NCBI RefSeq assembly: GCF_000721495.1
Contig: NZ_JOHY01000044.1
Location: 15,851 to 79,850, forward strand
Direction of reading: 5' to 3'
Source of the DNA: Streptomyces sp. NRRL F-5123
Lineage (GTDB): Bacteria > Actinomycetota > Actinomycetes > Streptomycetales > Streptomycetaceae
Length of the DNA: 64,000 nucleotides
A program made the translations under genes and the position numbers. Shown here one piece after another: positions 7,557 through 14,410 of this stretch. The notes beneath the pieces were generated by a model. That model was not told the DNA's origin, did not search any database, and worked only from the letters and a program-made list of their open reading frames with translations. Positions within the stretch are counted from its first letter, which is position 1; the number at the start of each line of letters is the position of its first letter.

Positions 7557-8444
7557 ATGCCGAGTGCGCACGAAGTCCGGGCCATGCGCAGGGCCATTGC
7601 CATTTCCGCCCAGGGGCTGGGCTCCACCAGCCCGAATCCTCCTGTCGGGTGCGTCGTCCTCGACGTGCGAGGCCGGACCGTCGGCGAGGGGTACCACCTG
7701 CGGAAGGGCGAGCCCCATGCCGAGGTGAACGCACTTGCCGCCGCGGGGAGATCGGCGGAGGGTGGGACCGCGGTCGTCACGCTGGAGCCGTGCAACCACT
7801 ACGGGCGGACCCCGCCCTGCCGGGAGGCACTGCTCGCGGCGCGGGTGGCGCGGGTGCTGATCGCGGTGATGGACCCGACTTCCCGCGGCGCGGGCGGTGC
7901 TGCGGTGCTGCGGCAGGCCGGGGTGGAGGTCGAACAGGACGTCCTCGCGGACGAGGCGCTGGTGGTGCTCGGGCCGTGGCTGTCTGCGACGAAGACGGGC
8001 CGTCCGCACGTCACATGGGTGTACCAGGCGGCTCTGGACGGCTCGCCGGTCGGCGAGGGCGAAGCCGTGCGCAATGAGGTGGCCGCCCTTCGCGGTGCCT
8101 ATGACCTCGTGGTGACGGCTGGCGGGGCGTTCGACGAAGGGCGCCCGGGGAGCCACGGGCGGGACGTCTTCGCCGTACTCCGCGGCGATGCCGTCCCCGG
8201 CTCGCCGGAGGCTCTCTTCGCGGCGGGCGCGCGGTCGGTGCTGGTCGCTGGGCACTCCCCGGGGGCAGCCGCGCTGCTGGCCGCCTGCCTGCCGGACGAG
8301 GTGATCGTCCACGTGCCCGGCACGGCTGAATCCTGGGCTCCGTCCCCGGAGGCCGGGCCCGTCGGGGTCCTGCCCGACGGCTATCGCGTCACGAGTGTCG
8401 CGCCCGCAGGCAACGGCGTCCGGGTGACCGGCACCCGGGGGTGA
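7557..8444 (+). CDS. RibD-like deaminase with degenerate reductase half
   Basis: 295 aa; ATG 7557 follows the regulator stop by one base. Residues 1-145 are a RibD-type deaminase: 'HAEVNAL' (H54, E56) and 'PCNHYGRTPPC' (C79, C88), the zinc site that deaminates diaminohydroxyphosphoribosylaminopyrimidine in riboflavin synthesis. The remaining ~150 residues fall where the reductase domain should be, but are short and lack an obvious NADPH loop. It may therefore be a paralogue for a modified pyrimidine rather than the housekeeping RibD; no ribA, ribE or ribH lies nearby. Coupling to an XRE/TPR regulator suggests conditional expression. Confidence 0.8.
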   Translation: MPSAHEVRAMRRAIAISAQGLGSTSPNPPVGCVVLDVRGRTVGEGYHLRKGEPHAEVNALAAAGRSAEGGTAVVTLEPCNHYGRTPPCREALLAARVARVLIAVMDPTSRGAGGAAVLRQAGVEVEQDVLADEALVVLGPWLSATKTGRPHVTWVYQAALDGSPVGEGEAVRNEVAALRGAYDLVVTAGGAFDEGRPGSHGRDVFAVLRGDAVPGSPEALFAAGARSVLVAGHSPGAAALLAACLPDEVIVHVPGTAESWAPSPEAGPVGVLPDGYRVTSVAPAGNGVRVTGTRG

Positions 8445-8492
8445 AAGAACGGGCTTGCCCTCAAGCGCACTCCAAGGTGTTGGCTGAGGCGC

Positions 8493-9503
8493 ATGAGATA
8501 CACGCAGCTGGGGCGGACGGGGCTACGGGTCGGGCGGCTCGTGCTGGGGACCATGAACTTCGGGGGGCAGACGGACGAGGCGGCCTCGCACGCGCTCATG
8601 GACGCCGCTCTCGACGCGGGCGTGAACTTCTTCGACACCGCCAACATCTACGGGGTCGAGGAGCGCAAGGGGCTCACCGAGGAGATCCTCGGGCGGTGGT
8701 TCGCGCAGGGCGGCGGGCGGCGGGACAAGGTCGTGCTGGCCACCAAGCTGTACGGGAACATGACCAACGACGGCACGCCGTGGAGCGTGCAGTCGTGGCC
8801 CAACCACGACCGGCTCTCCGCGCTCAACATCCGCCGCGCGGTGGACGCCAGCCTCGCGCGGCTCGGTACGGACCACATCGACGTCTACCAGATCCACCAC
8901 GTCGACCGGGCCACGCCGTGGGAGGAGATCTGGCAGGCCATGGACGTGCTGGTGGCGCAGGGGAAGATCCTCTACGTCGGGTCCAGCAACGTCGCGGGCT
9001 GGCACATCGCGCAGGCCAACGAGACCGCACGGGCCCGCGGGTCGTACGGGCTGGTCAGCGAGCAGTGCTTCTACAACCTCGCGCAGCGCACCGCCGAGAT
9101 GGACGTCATCCCGGCGGCGCAGGCGTACGGGCTCGGGGTCATCCCGTGGTCGCCCCTCAACCAGGGGCTGCTGGGCGGCGCGCTGCGCAAGGAGCAGGAG
9201 GGCGGCGGTTCGCGGACGTCGATGGGCCGGTCCGCGGCGGGCCTCGCCGATCCGGCCGTACGGGAGCAGGTCCGCCGCTACGAGGAGCTGTGCGCGCGGG
9301 ACGGGCTGGAGCCCGGCGAGGTCGCCCTCGCGTGGCTGCTCACCCGGCCGGGCGTGACCGGCCCGATCGTCGGCCCGCGCACCGCCGGGCAGCTCGACTC
9401 GGCCCTGCGCGCGCTGGACCTCGACCTCGGCGCCGAATTCCTCGCCGAGCTGGACGCGATCTTCCCCGGTCCGGGGCCGTCGCCGGAGGCCTTCGCCTGG
9501 TAG
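8493..9503 (+). CDS. Aldo/keto reductase
   Basis: A 336-aa TIM-barrel oxidoreductase. The start 'MRYTQLGRTGLRVGRLVLGT' is typical of the AKR5/13-like group. Tetrad residues are visible: Asp48 and Tyr53 in 'FFDTANIYG', Lys in 'VLATKLYG', His in 'YQIHHVD'. The C-terminal 'PIVGPRTAGQLDSAL' binds the NADPH 2'-phosphate. It reduces aldehydes or ketones with NADPH in the cytoplasm; the physiological substrate is unknown. It follows the RibD-like gene by 48 nt in the same direction and ends before a strong hairpin, so it may be the last gene of that unit. Confidence 0.9.
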   Translation: MRYTQLGRTGLRVGRLVLGTMNFGGQTDEAASHALMDAALDAGVNFFDTANIYGVEERKGLTEEILGRWFAQGGGRRDKVVLATKLYGNMTNDGTPWSVQSWPNHDRLSALNIRRAVDASLARLGTDHIDVYQIHHVDRATPWEEIWQAMDVLVAQGKILYVGSSNVAGWHIAQANETARARGSYGLVSEQCFYNLAQRTAEMDVIPAAQAYGLGVIPWSPLNQGLLGGALRKEQEGGGSRTSMGRSAAGLADPAVREQVRRYEELCARDGLEPGEVALAWLLTRPGVTGPIVGPRTAGQLDSALRALDLDLGAEFLAELDAIFPGPGPSPEAFAW

Positions 9504-9527
9504 GCGCCCGGGGACGGAGGGCCGGGG

Positions 9528-9572
9528 CCGCCGGGCGGAATCGGCCGCCGGGTGGCAGGGGCCGCCCGGCGG
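9528..9572. terminator. Terminator hairpin after the aldo/keto reductase
   Basis: CCGCCGGGCGG (9528-9538) pairs perfectly over 11 bp with CCGCCCGGCGG (9562-9572). It stands 24 nt after the reductase stop and before the exporter gene. No U-tract follows, which is usual in Streptomyces. Confidence 0.6.
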
Positions 9573-9616
9573 AAAACCGGCGGCCCCGCGCCCGCGCCGC
9601 GCCGTACGCTCGCCGC

Positions 9617-10264
9617 ATGCTGCACACCCTGCTGCCCTTCCTCGGCGCCTGCACGCTGATAGCCGCCTCCCCCGGGCCGAGCACGCTGCTGATCATCCGG
9701 CAGTCACTGCGCAGCCGCCGCGCCGGTTTCCTCACCGTACTGGGCAACGAGACGGGCGTCTTCGTCTGGGGCACGGTCGCCGCCTTCGGGCTGACCGCGC
9801 TGCTCGCCGCGTCGCAGGTGGCGTACGACGTCATGCGGGTGGTGGGCGCGGTGACCCTCATCGGCTTCGGGGTGCGCACGCTGCTGGAGGCGCGGCGGGG
9901 CGCGCCCGGGGGCACGAACAGCACGGACGGCACGGACGAGGGCAAGGCGGCGCAGCCCCTCGCCCGCTCGGGCTTCGCCTCGTACCGCTCGGGCCTGCTG
10001 CTCAACCTGGCCAACCCGAAGGCCGCGGTCTTCGCGATGTCCTTCCTGCCGCAGTTCGTGCCCTCGGGCGCACCGCAACTGCCCACGATGATCGGGCTCG
10101 CCGCGCTCTGGGCCGTCTTCGAGGTCGGCTACTACGGCATGTACGTGTGGTTCGTCGGCCGGCTCCAGCACGTGATCTCCCGCGCGGCCGTCCGCCGCCG
10201 CCTCGAACAGGTCTCGGGCGGCGTCCTGCTGCTGCTCGGGGTGCGCATGGCCGTCGAGAGCTGA
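9617..10264 (+). CDS. LysE family amino-acid exporter
   Basis: 215 aa with about six hydrophobic segments. The family signature 'ASPGPSTLLIIRQSL' is at the N-terminus, and 'GLLLNLANPKAAVFAMSFLPQF' matches the conserved LysE/RhtB loop with NPK. These are inner-membrane exporters of amino acids or related small metabolites. A charged linker of roughly 25 residues around residue 110 sits between the two helical halves. The gene stands alone after a hairpin, so the substrate cannot be deduced from context. Confidence 0.88.
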   Translation: MLHTLLPFLGACTLIAASPGPSTLLIIRQSLRSRRAGFLTVLGNETGVFVWGTVAAFGLTALLAASQVAYDVMRVVGAVTLIGFGVRTLLEARRGAPGGTNSTDGTDEGKAAQPLARSGFASYRSGLLLNLANPKAAVFAMSFLPQFVPSGAPQLPTMIGLAALWAVFEVGYYGMYVWFVGRLQHVISRAAVRRRLEQVSGGVLLLLGVRMAVES

Positions 10265-10315
10265 GCCCTCCGCGGGGCGCGGGCGCGGGGCAGCCCCGTA
10301 CGGGCCGCGGAACCG

Positions 10316-10543
10316 TCAGCTCGCCGCCTTCGCGGCGGACCCCCGTATCTCCAGCTCGTCCAGCAGCGTCGCGGTGGCCGCCGCGACCGCCTCGACCGCC
10401 GCGTCGAACGCCTCGCGGTTGTGCTTCGCGGGCGCGCGGAAGCCGGAGATCTTGCGGACGTACTGGAGCGCGGCGGCCCGGACGTCCTCGTCGTGGACCT
10501 CGGGCGTCATCGGGGGACGCAGGGTCTTGATGCTTCGGCACAT
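10316..10543 (-). CDS. DUF2277 family protein
   Basis: 75 aa, starting MCRSIKTLRPP with ATG 10543. The 'MCRSIKxLRP' start and 'ALQYVRKISGFRAPAKHN' are characteristic of DUF2277, short proteins found across actinobacteria and proteobacteria. Function is unknown; the fold is probably helical and DNA-binding-like, which is inference. It converges with the exporter, whose stop lies 51 nt away, and is transcribed away from the chitosanase gene. Confidence 0.85.
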   Translation of the reverse strand: MCRSIKTLRPPMTPEVHDEDVRAAALQYVRKISGFRAPAKHNREAFDAAVEAVAAATATLLDELEIRGSAAKAAS

Positions 10544-10668
10544 GTCTCCAGTGTGCCGCGGGGGTACGACAACGGGGCCGCGTACGGCGCCCCGCCCCGC
10601 GTACCGCAAACGGTTTCGCTCCGGCCCCCTTGGCGCGCAGGCGCCCCGGTGCTTCAATGCCATGCAGT

Positions 10669-10689
10669 GGTTAGGAAGCTTTCCTAACC
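10669..10689. promoter_or_regulatory. Chitosanase-gene operator palindrome
   Basis: GGTTAGGAA (10669-10677) and TTCCTAACC (10681-10689) form a perfect 9-bp inverted repeat with a 3-nt spacer, 105 bp before the chitosanase start. From memory, an equivalent TTAGGAAAG/CTTTCCTAA-type palindrome controls chitosanase genes in other Streptomyces through a ROK-family repressor (CsnR). Confidence 0.65.
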
Positions 10690-10794
10690 ATCTACCCGCG
10701 CGCACCCGCGCGCACCCACGCACGCACCACCCCCGCCCGAGGCCGCCCCCACCGCACCCTCGCGGTGCCGCCGCGGCCGGAAACGGAGACGCAC

Positions 10795-11661
10795 GTGCAC
10801 AAGTCCCCCCACGCGACCCGCCGGGTCGCCCTGCTCGCCGCGACCGCCCTCCTCACGGCCGGCGGCGCCTCCCTCGCGCTGGCCGGCACCGGCGCCGCCG
10901 CCACCCCCGCCGCCCACCAGCAGGTCCGGCCCGCGGCGACCGGCGCCGGGCTCGCCGACCCGCACAAGAAGGAGATGGCGATGGAGCTGGTCTCCTCCGC
11001 CGAGAACTCCACCCTGGACTGGAAGTCCCAGTACAAGTACATCGAGGACATCGGCGACGGCCGCGGCTACACCGCCGGCATCATCGGCTTCTGCTCCGGC
11101 ACCGGCGACATGCTCGAACTCGTCCAGCACTACACGGACATGAAGCCGAACAACGTCCTGGCCAAGTACCTGCCCGCCCTGGAGGACGTCAACGGCTCGG
11201 ACTCCCACGCGGGCCTCGGCTCGGCCTTCGTGAGCGCGTGGAAGACCGCGGCCAAGGACACCGTCTTCCAGCAGGCCCAGAACGACGAGCGCGACGACGT
11301 CTACTTCAACCCGGCCGTCAGCCAGGGCAAGGCGGACGGCATCGGCACGCTCGGCCAGTTCATCTACTACGACGCGATCGTGATGCACGGCCCCGGCGAC
11401 GACCCCGTCAGCTTCGGCGGCATCCGCAAGACCGCGATGAAGAAAGCCAAGACCCCGGCGCAGGGCGGCGACGAGACCACCTACCTCAACGCCTTCCTCG
11501 ACGCCCGCAAGGCGGCGATGAAGACGGAGGACGCCCACGACGACACCAGCCGCGTCGACACCGAGCAGCGCCCCTTCCTCCAAGCCGGCAACCTCACCCT
11601 GGACCCGCCCCTGCACTGGAAGACCTACGGCGACTCCTACCAGATCCTGACCCTCCCGTGA
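10795..11661 (+). CDS. csn: Secreted chitosanase, GH46
   Basis: GTG 10795 is chosen because GGAG lies 6 nt upstream. The 288-aa product opens with a signal peptide (twin Arg, then an Ala/Leu-rich core ending near 'GAAA'). The mature part fits GH46: the general acid Glu lies in 'SSAENSTLDWKSQY' and the base Asp in 'IEDIGDGRGYTAGI'. The enzyme hydrolyses beta-1,4 bonds in chitosan outside the cell. The palindrome 105 bp upstream suggests induction by chitosan oligomers, and a 9-bp hairpin follows the stop. Length and motifs match the family, so no truncation is suspected. Confidence 0.95.
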   Translation: MHKSPHATRRVALLAATALLTAGGASLALAGTGAAATPAAHQQVRPAATGAGLADPHKKEMAMELVSSAENSTLDWKSQYKYIEDIGDGRGYTAGIIGFCSGTGDMLELVQHYTDMKPNNVLAKYLPALEDVNGSDSHAGLGSAFVSAWKTAAKDTVFQQAQNDERDDVYFNPAVSQGKADGIGTLGQFIYYDAIVMHGPGDDPVSFGGIRKTAMKKAKTPAQGGDETTYLNAFLDARKAAMKTEDAHDDTSRVDTEQRPFLQAGNLTLDPPLHWKTYGDSYQILTLP

Positions 11662-11684
11662 CCCCGTAGCACCCCCGCGAGCCC

Positions 11685-11722
11685 GCGGCCCGGACGCTCC
11701 CGCCATCCAGCGCCCGGGCCGC
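11685..11722 (+). terminator. Terminator of the chitosanase gene
   Basis: GCGGCCCGG (11685-11693) pairs with CCGGGCCGC (11714-11722), a perfect 9-bp stem with a 20-nt loop, 23 nt after the chitosanase stop. Confidence 0.55.
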
Positions 11723-11807
11723 GCTCTGGTGGAGACGGATTTCTTGGTCGAAAACCCATCTGCCAGGGGCTTCGCCATGTTGGCACCCCAACTGCACACC
11801 CACCTCG

Positions 11808-11833
11808 GCAGGTTGGAAAGGGCTCAGTGCGTG
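11808..11833. repeat. Left copy of a 26-bp inverted repeat around the HTH-Clp cassette
   Basis: The segment contains GCAGGTTGGAAA and GGCTCAGTG and matches the reverse complement of 12784-12809 at 24 of 26 positions. Together the two copies bound a 1,002-bp unit holding only the Clp-N and HTH genes and their promoter. No transposase gene is present. Confidence 0.6.
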
Positions 11834-11878
11834 AGCACTGGTCGTCGGCACGGAGTTTTGTCAGAGGATGAGCGGCGT

Positions 11879-11913
11879 GGGCGCCACCCGGCCTTTCCGG
11901 CTGGGCGGCGCCC
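11879..11913 (-). terminator. Terminator of the HTH-Clp operon
   Basis: GGGCGCC (11879-11885) pairs with GGCGCCC (11907-11913), with an inner CCCGGCC/GGCTGGG arm around a TTTCC loop. It lies 17 nt beyond the Clp-N stop on the minus strand. Confidence 0.65.
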
Positions 11914-11930
11914 GCATATCCCGGTCGTCG

Positions 11931-12476
11931 CTATGAGGTCTCCCTCGTCACCCGGGTAAGGACCGCTTGGCGCAGGCTGGCGGGGTCCACCTCCAGAGCT
12001 GCCAGTACTTCGAGGCCGCGACCTTGTCCCGTTGCCAGCAAGCCGAGCAGGATGTGTTCGGTGCCGAACTTCTCGTGGCCCAGTGCGCGGGCCTCGTGCA
12101 GGGTGTGTTCGAGGGCCTTCTTCGCGTCCTGGGTGTAGGCGGGCCTTGGGTACTGGAAGGCGCCGGGGCCGAAGGTGTCGTCTGCCCGGCGCTGGATCTC
12201 CTCGACGTCGATGCCGATGGACGACAGGGCGTCCTTGGCGGGCTGTCCGCCGGCGGCGACGATTCCGGCGGCCTTCAGGATCCGTACGGTCTCTGTCCTG
12301 GCCCGCGCCAGCTCGACACCCTGCTCGCGCAACACGTCCCCGGCCGTGCTCTGGTCGGTGCCGATCAGGCCGAGCAGGATGTGCTCGGTACCGATGAAGT
12401 CATGTCCGAGGGCGATCGCCTCGTCCTGGGACAGCACCACAGCGCTCTTGGCGCGGTCGGTGAAGAACTCGAACAC
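11931..12476 (-). CDS. Stand-alone Clp N-domain protein (ClpC adaptor-like)
   Basis: 181 aa; GTG 12476 is chosen because AAGGAG lies 5 nt upstream and 'VFEFFTDRAKSAVVLSQDEA' aligns with the start of ClpC. Two Clp-N repeats are visible: 'ALGHDFIGTEHILLGLIGT' in the first and 'ALGHEKFGTEHILLGLLAT' in the second. There is no AAA+ domain, so it cannot unfold substrates itself. It may bind substrates or adaptors and compete with or feed ClpC. It is cotranscribed 2 nt downstream of a small HTH protein and lies inside an inverted-repeat-bounded unit. Confidence 0.88.
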   Translation of the reverse strand: MFEFFTDRAKSAVVLSQDEAIALGHDFIGTEHILLGLIGTDQSTAGDVLREQGVELARARTETVRILKAAGIVAAGGQPAKDALSSIGIDVEEIQRRADDTFGPGAFQYPRPAYTQDAKKALEHTLHEARALGHEKFGTEHILLGLLATGQGRGLEVLAALEVDPASLRQAVLTRVTRETS

Positions 12477-12478
12477 CT

Positions 12479-12721
12479 CTACTCCTCCTTGCCTGTGGCC
12501 TTGCGCCTGCTTGCATGCTTCTCGTGCACCGTCTGTCTGCTGACGTTCAGCGACGTGGCGATGCTCTGCCATGACCAGCCCTGGTCGCGGGCGTTGTCGA
12601 CGTGAACCCGCTCGAGTTCTTCCAGGAGACGGCGCAGTGCGACGACGGCCTGCAGTCCCACAGCGGGGTCCTTGTTGGTGACCTGTCCGGCCAGCAGGGC
12701 CGGTGTGTCCTCAGCTCCCAT
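12479..12721 (-). CDS. Small helix-turn-helix regulator paired with Clp-N protein
   Basis: 80 aa from ATG 12721. The C-terminal half is a clear HTH: 'ARDQGWSWQSIATSLNVSRQTVHEKH', resembling sigma-region-4/Fis-type recognition helices, and the end is basic. The N-terminal half is a helical segment that could mediate dimerisation. Its stop precedes the Clp-N start by 2 nt, so the pair is one operon. A likely promoter and two TGTCAGG-type inverted repeats lie directly upstream, which suggests autoregulation. The predicted start point almost coincides with the ATG, so the mRNA may be leaderless. Confidence 0.82.
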   Translation of the reverse strand: MGAEDTPALLAGQVTNKDPAVGLQAVVALRRLLEELERVHVDNARDQGWSWQSIATSLNVSRQTVHEKHASRRKATGKEE

Positions 12722-12724
12722 GAG

Positions 12725-12769
12725 TGTCAGGATTCCCTGACAGAAGGGGGATGTCAAGAAAACCTGACA
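12725..12769 (-). promoter_or_regulatory. Promoter with two overlapping TGTCAGG-N4-CCTGACA operators
   Basis: Site 1, TGTCAGG-ATTC-CCTGACA (12725-12742), is a perfect 7-bp inverted repeat. Site 2 (12752-12769) has arms TGTCAAG and CCTGACA with one mismatch, 27 bp away. On the minus strand, -35 TTGACA (12757-12752) lies within site 2 and a -10-like AATCCT (12734-12729) within site 1, spacer 17. A protein bound here would block RNA polymerase. Confidence 0.6.
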
Positions 12770-12783
12770 AGGGCTGGCTGGAC

Positions 12784-12809
12784 CACTCACTGAGCCTTTT
12801 CCAACCTGC
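12784..12809. repeat. Right copy of the 26-bp inverted repeat, with an IS-like scar beyond
   Basis: This is the reverse-complement partner of 11808-11833. A third, shorter copy (GGAAAAGGCTCAATG) lies at 12942-12956 in the opposite orientation, enclosing about 140 bp that includes a possible transposase scrap reading ADKGYRS. The 12810-13017 gap holds nothing else I can name. Confidence 0.5.
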
Positions 12810-13017
12810 TCTTGGGGCTGTGCAGCGGCGGCATCGCCGTGCGATCAGCTCCCGCCGGCGACGGCTGAACGCCGCCCGACAGGCCCGTCACGTGCTGGGC
12901 CGACAAGGGCTACAGAAGCGCCGGCGGCTCAGACCAACGAGGGAAAAGGCTCAATGTCAGCCCTCTCTGCTGTGATGGCCCCCAGAGGCGGCAAAGCACC
13001 GAGCGGAGGCGGGGGAC

Positions 13018-13398
13018 GTGGGCACGTGGGGCGCGGGGAATTTCGACAGTGACACCGCGGCGGATCATCTCGGGGAGCTGGTCGGGCGGCTGGTGGCCGA
13101 GGTCGCGGAGGCGATGGACGGCGATCCGGTGGAGCTGGAGCCGGACGAGTACTGGGGGGTCGCCGTGCCGTGCAACCTGGAGTTGCTGCTCCTGCTGAAG
13201 CGGCAGGACTGGGTGGGCGTGACGCTTCCGCCCGCCGAGACGATACGGGCCTGGCGGGACACGTTCCTGGCGGTGTGGGAGGGGTCGATCGACGGGCTGG
13301 GGCCGAAGCCCGCGTACAAGGACGAGCGCCGGGCCGTGCTCACCGGGACGTTCGAGCGGCTGGCGCAGGCGGCGGAGTCGGAGTCGGCTGTGGGCTAG
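13018..13398 (+). CDS. DUF4259 family protein
   Basis: 126 aa from GTG 13018, with GGAGG about 10 nt upstream. 'MGTWGAGNFDSDTAADHLGEL' is the diagnostic DUF4259 start (MGxWGxGxFDNDxAxDW). The rest is acidic and helical, with no membrane segment. Function is unknown; these single-domain cytoplasmic proteins are scattered in actinobacteria and sometimes lie near toxin-immunity genes, which is not the case here. It stands alone and ends at a hairpin shared with the convergent GNAT. Confidence 0.85.
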   Translation: MGTWGAGNFDSDTAADHLGELVGRLVAEVAEAMDGDPVELEPDEYWGVAVPCNLELLLLLKRQDWVGVTLPPAETIRAWRDTFLAVWEGSIDGLGPKPAYKDERRAVLTGTFERLAQAAESESAVG

Positions 13399-13427
13399 AG
13401 GCCACAGCCCGGACGCGGGGCGGGAAA

Positions 13428-13450
13428 GGCGTCCGCTGAGGGCGGACGCC
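13428..13450. terminator. Bidirectional terminator
   Basis: GGCGTCCGC (13428-13436) pairs perfectly with GCGGACGCC (13442-13450) across a 5-nt loop, between the convergent DUF4259 and GNAT genes. Confidence 0.7.
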
Positions 13451-13491
13451 CCCGTCCCCGCAGCTTGGTCGAACGGCCTCGGCGAAGGACG

Positions 13492-14031
13492 TCAGACCTT
13501 CGCGTTCCGGGCGATGCGGTACAGCACGTTCCGACGCAGCGGCCCTTCGGGCTCGGTGGGGTCGTCGAAGTCCTCGGCCGGGTCCCGGGTCATGCCGATC
13601 CGACGCATCACCGCCTGCGAACGAAGGTTGGTGGCTGTGGTGACAGCGAGGATCTCAGGAAGTTCGAGGGTGTCGAAGCCGTGGGCGAGGACCGCCAGCG
13701 CTGCCTCGGTGGCGTAGCCCAGGCCCCAGGCCGAGCGGGCGAGCCGCCAGCCGATCTCCACTCCGGTGAACGGCATGTAGTCGTCCACTTCGTCCAGGCC
13801 CGCGAAGCCGATGAACTCGCCGGCGGCCTCCACCTCGACCGCCCACCACCCGTACCCCCGCTGGTCGAACTCGGCCTGGAACCGCGCCACGGAGGCAGCG
13901 CTCTGCTCGCGGGTGAGCAGATCGCCCAGATGCTCCCGGACTTCGGGGTCGGCGTTCATCGCCGCCCACGGTTCCAGGTCGGATTCTCGCCACCGGCGCA
14001 GGACGAGGCGATCGGTACGCAGTTCAGCCAT
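13492..14031 (-). CDS. RimJ/RimL-type GNAT acetyltransferase
   Basis: 179 aa from ATG 14031. 'MAELRTDRLVLRRWRESDLEPW' is the classic start of the RimJ/RimL GNAT subgroup, followed by 'GVEIGWRLARSAWGLGYATEA' for acetyl-CoA binding and 'TNLRSQAVMRRIGM' near the end. It transfers acetyl from CoA to an amine, possibly a protein N-terminus or an antibiotic. Substrate and neighbours give no further clue; it is a single-gene unit ending at a hairpin. Confidence 0.88.
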   Translation of the reverse strand: MAELRTDRLVLRRWRESDLEPWAAMNADPEVREHLGDLLTREQSAASVARFQAEFDQRGYGWWAVEVEAAGEFIGFAGLDEVDDYMPFTGVEIGWRLARSAWGLGYATEAALAVLAHGFDTLELPEILAVTTATNLRSQAVMRRIGMTRDPAEDFDDPTEPEGPLRRNVLYRIARNAKV

Positions 14032-14192
14032 GGTGCCTGGCCAACAACGGCGGCGGTCCCGAGGCAATCTCATTTTCTCCGGGCGGCACCCCGGAAGCAC
14101 GGTTCGCGCCGAGGGTGAACGCAACCTCGCCAACCCGGCGAACCTCTACGGTCGCAGCCGGAACCCGCTCGGACAGTGGCCGGCGCCGCGCG

Positions 14193-14410
14193 TCACGACC
14201 CGGCGGCCGCCCGGTCCGACGCGCTGCGCAGCACGCAGAACTCGTTGCCCTCCGGGTCCGCCAGCACGGCCCACCCCGTCCCGTCCGCCGCGCGGCGGTC
14301 CGCGACCAGCCGCCGCCGGGCACGCCCCCGCCGGGTTCCGTGGCCCGGCGGGGGTCGGCGGACCTGCCGCCGGGCCAGGGCTCCGGGGCCGCGAATCTCA
14401 GCAGCACCCC
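14193..14410 (-). pseudogene. Remnant of a VOC (glyoxalase-like) protein
   Basis: The last ~30 residues (GWAVLADPEGNEFCVL) are the unmistakable C-terminal strand of VOC-superfamily proteins, with the metal-binding Glu. Upstream the expected 'LRFAAPEPWPGG' strand is in another frame and the N-terminal half is absent. The remnant overlaps the tail of the amidohydrolase gene. It reads as a decayed gene truncated by, or fused into, its neighbour. Confidence 0.55.

Noticed and set aside
12810..12955. Complete transposase gene beside the Clp cassette
   Set aside because: Only a possible 7-residue scrap (ADKGYRS) and inverted ends are seen; frames are broken, so no gene was called.
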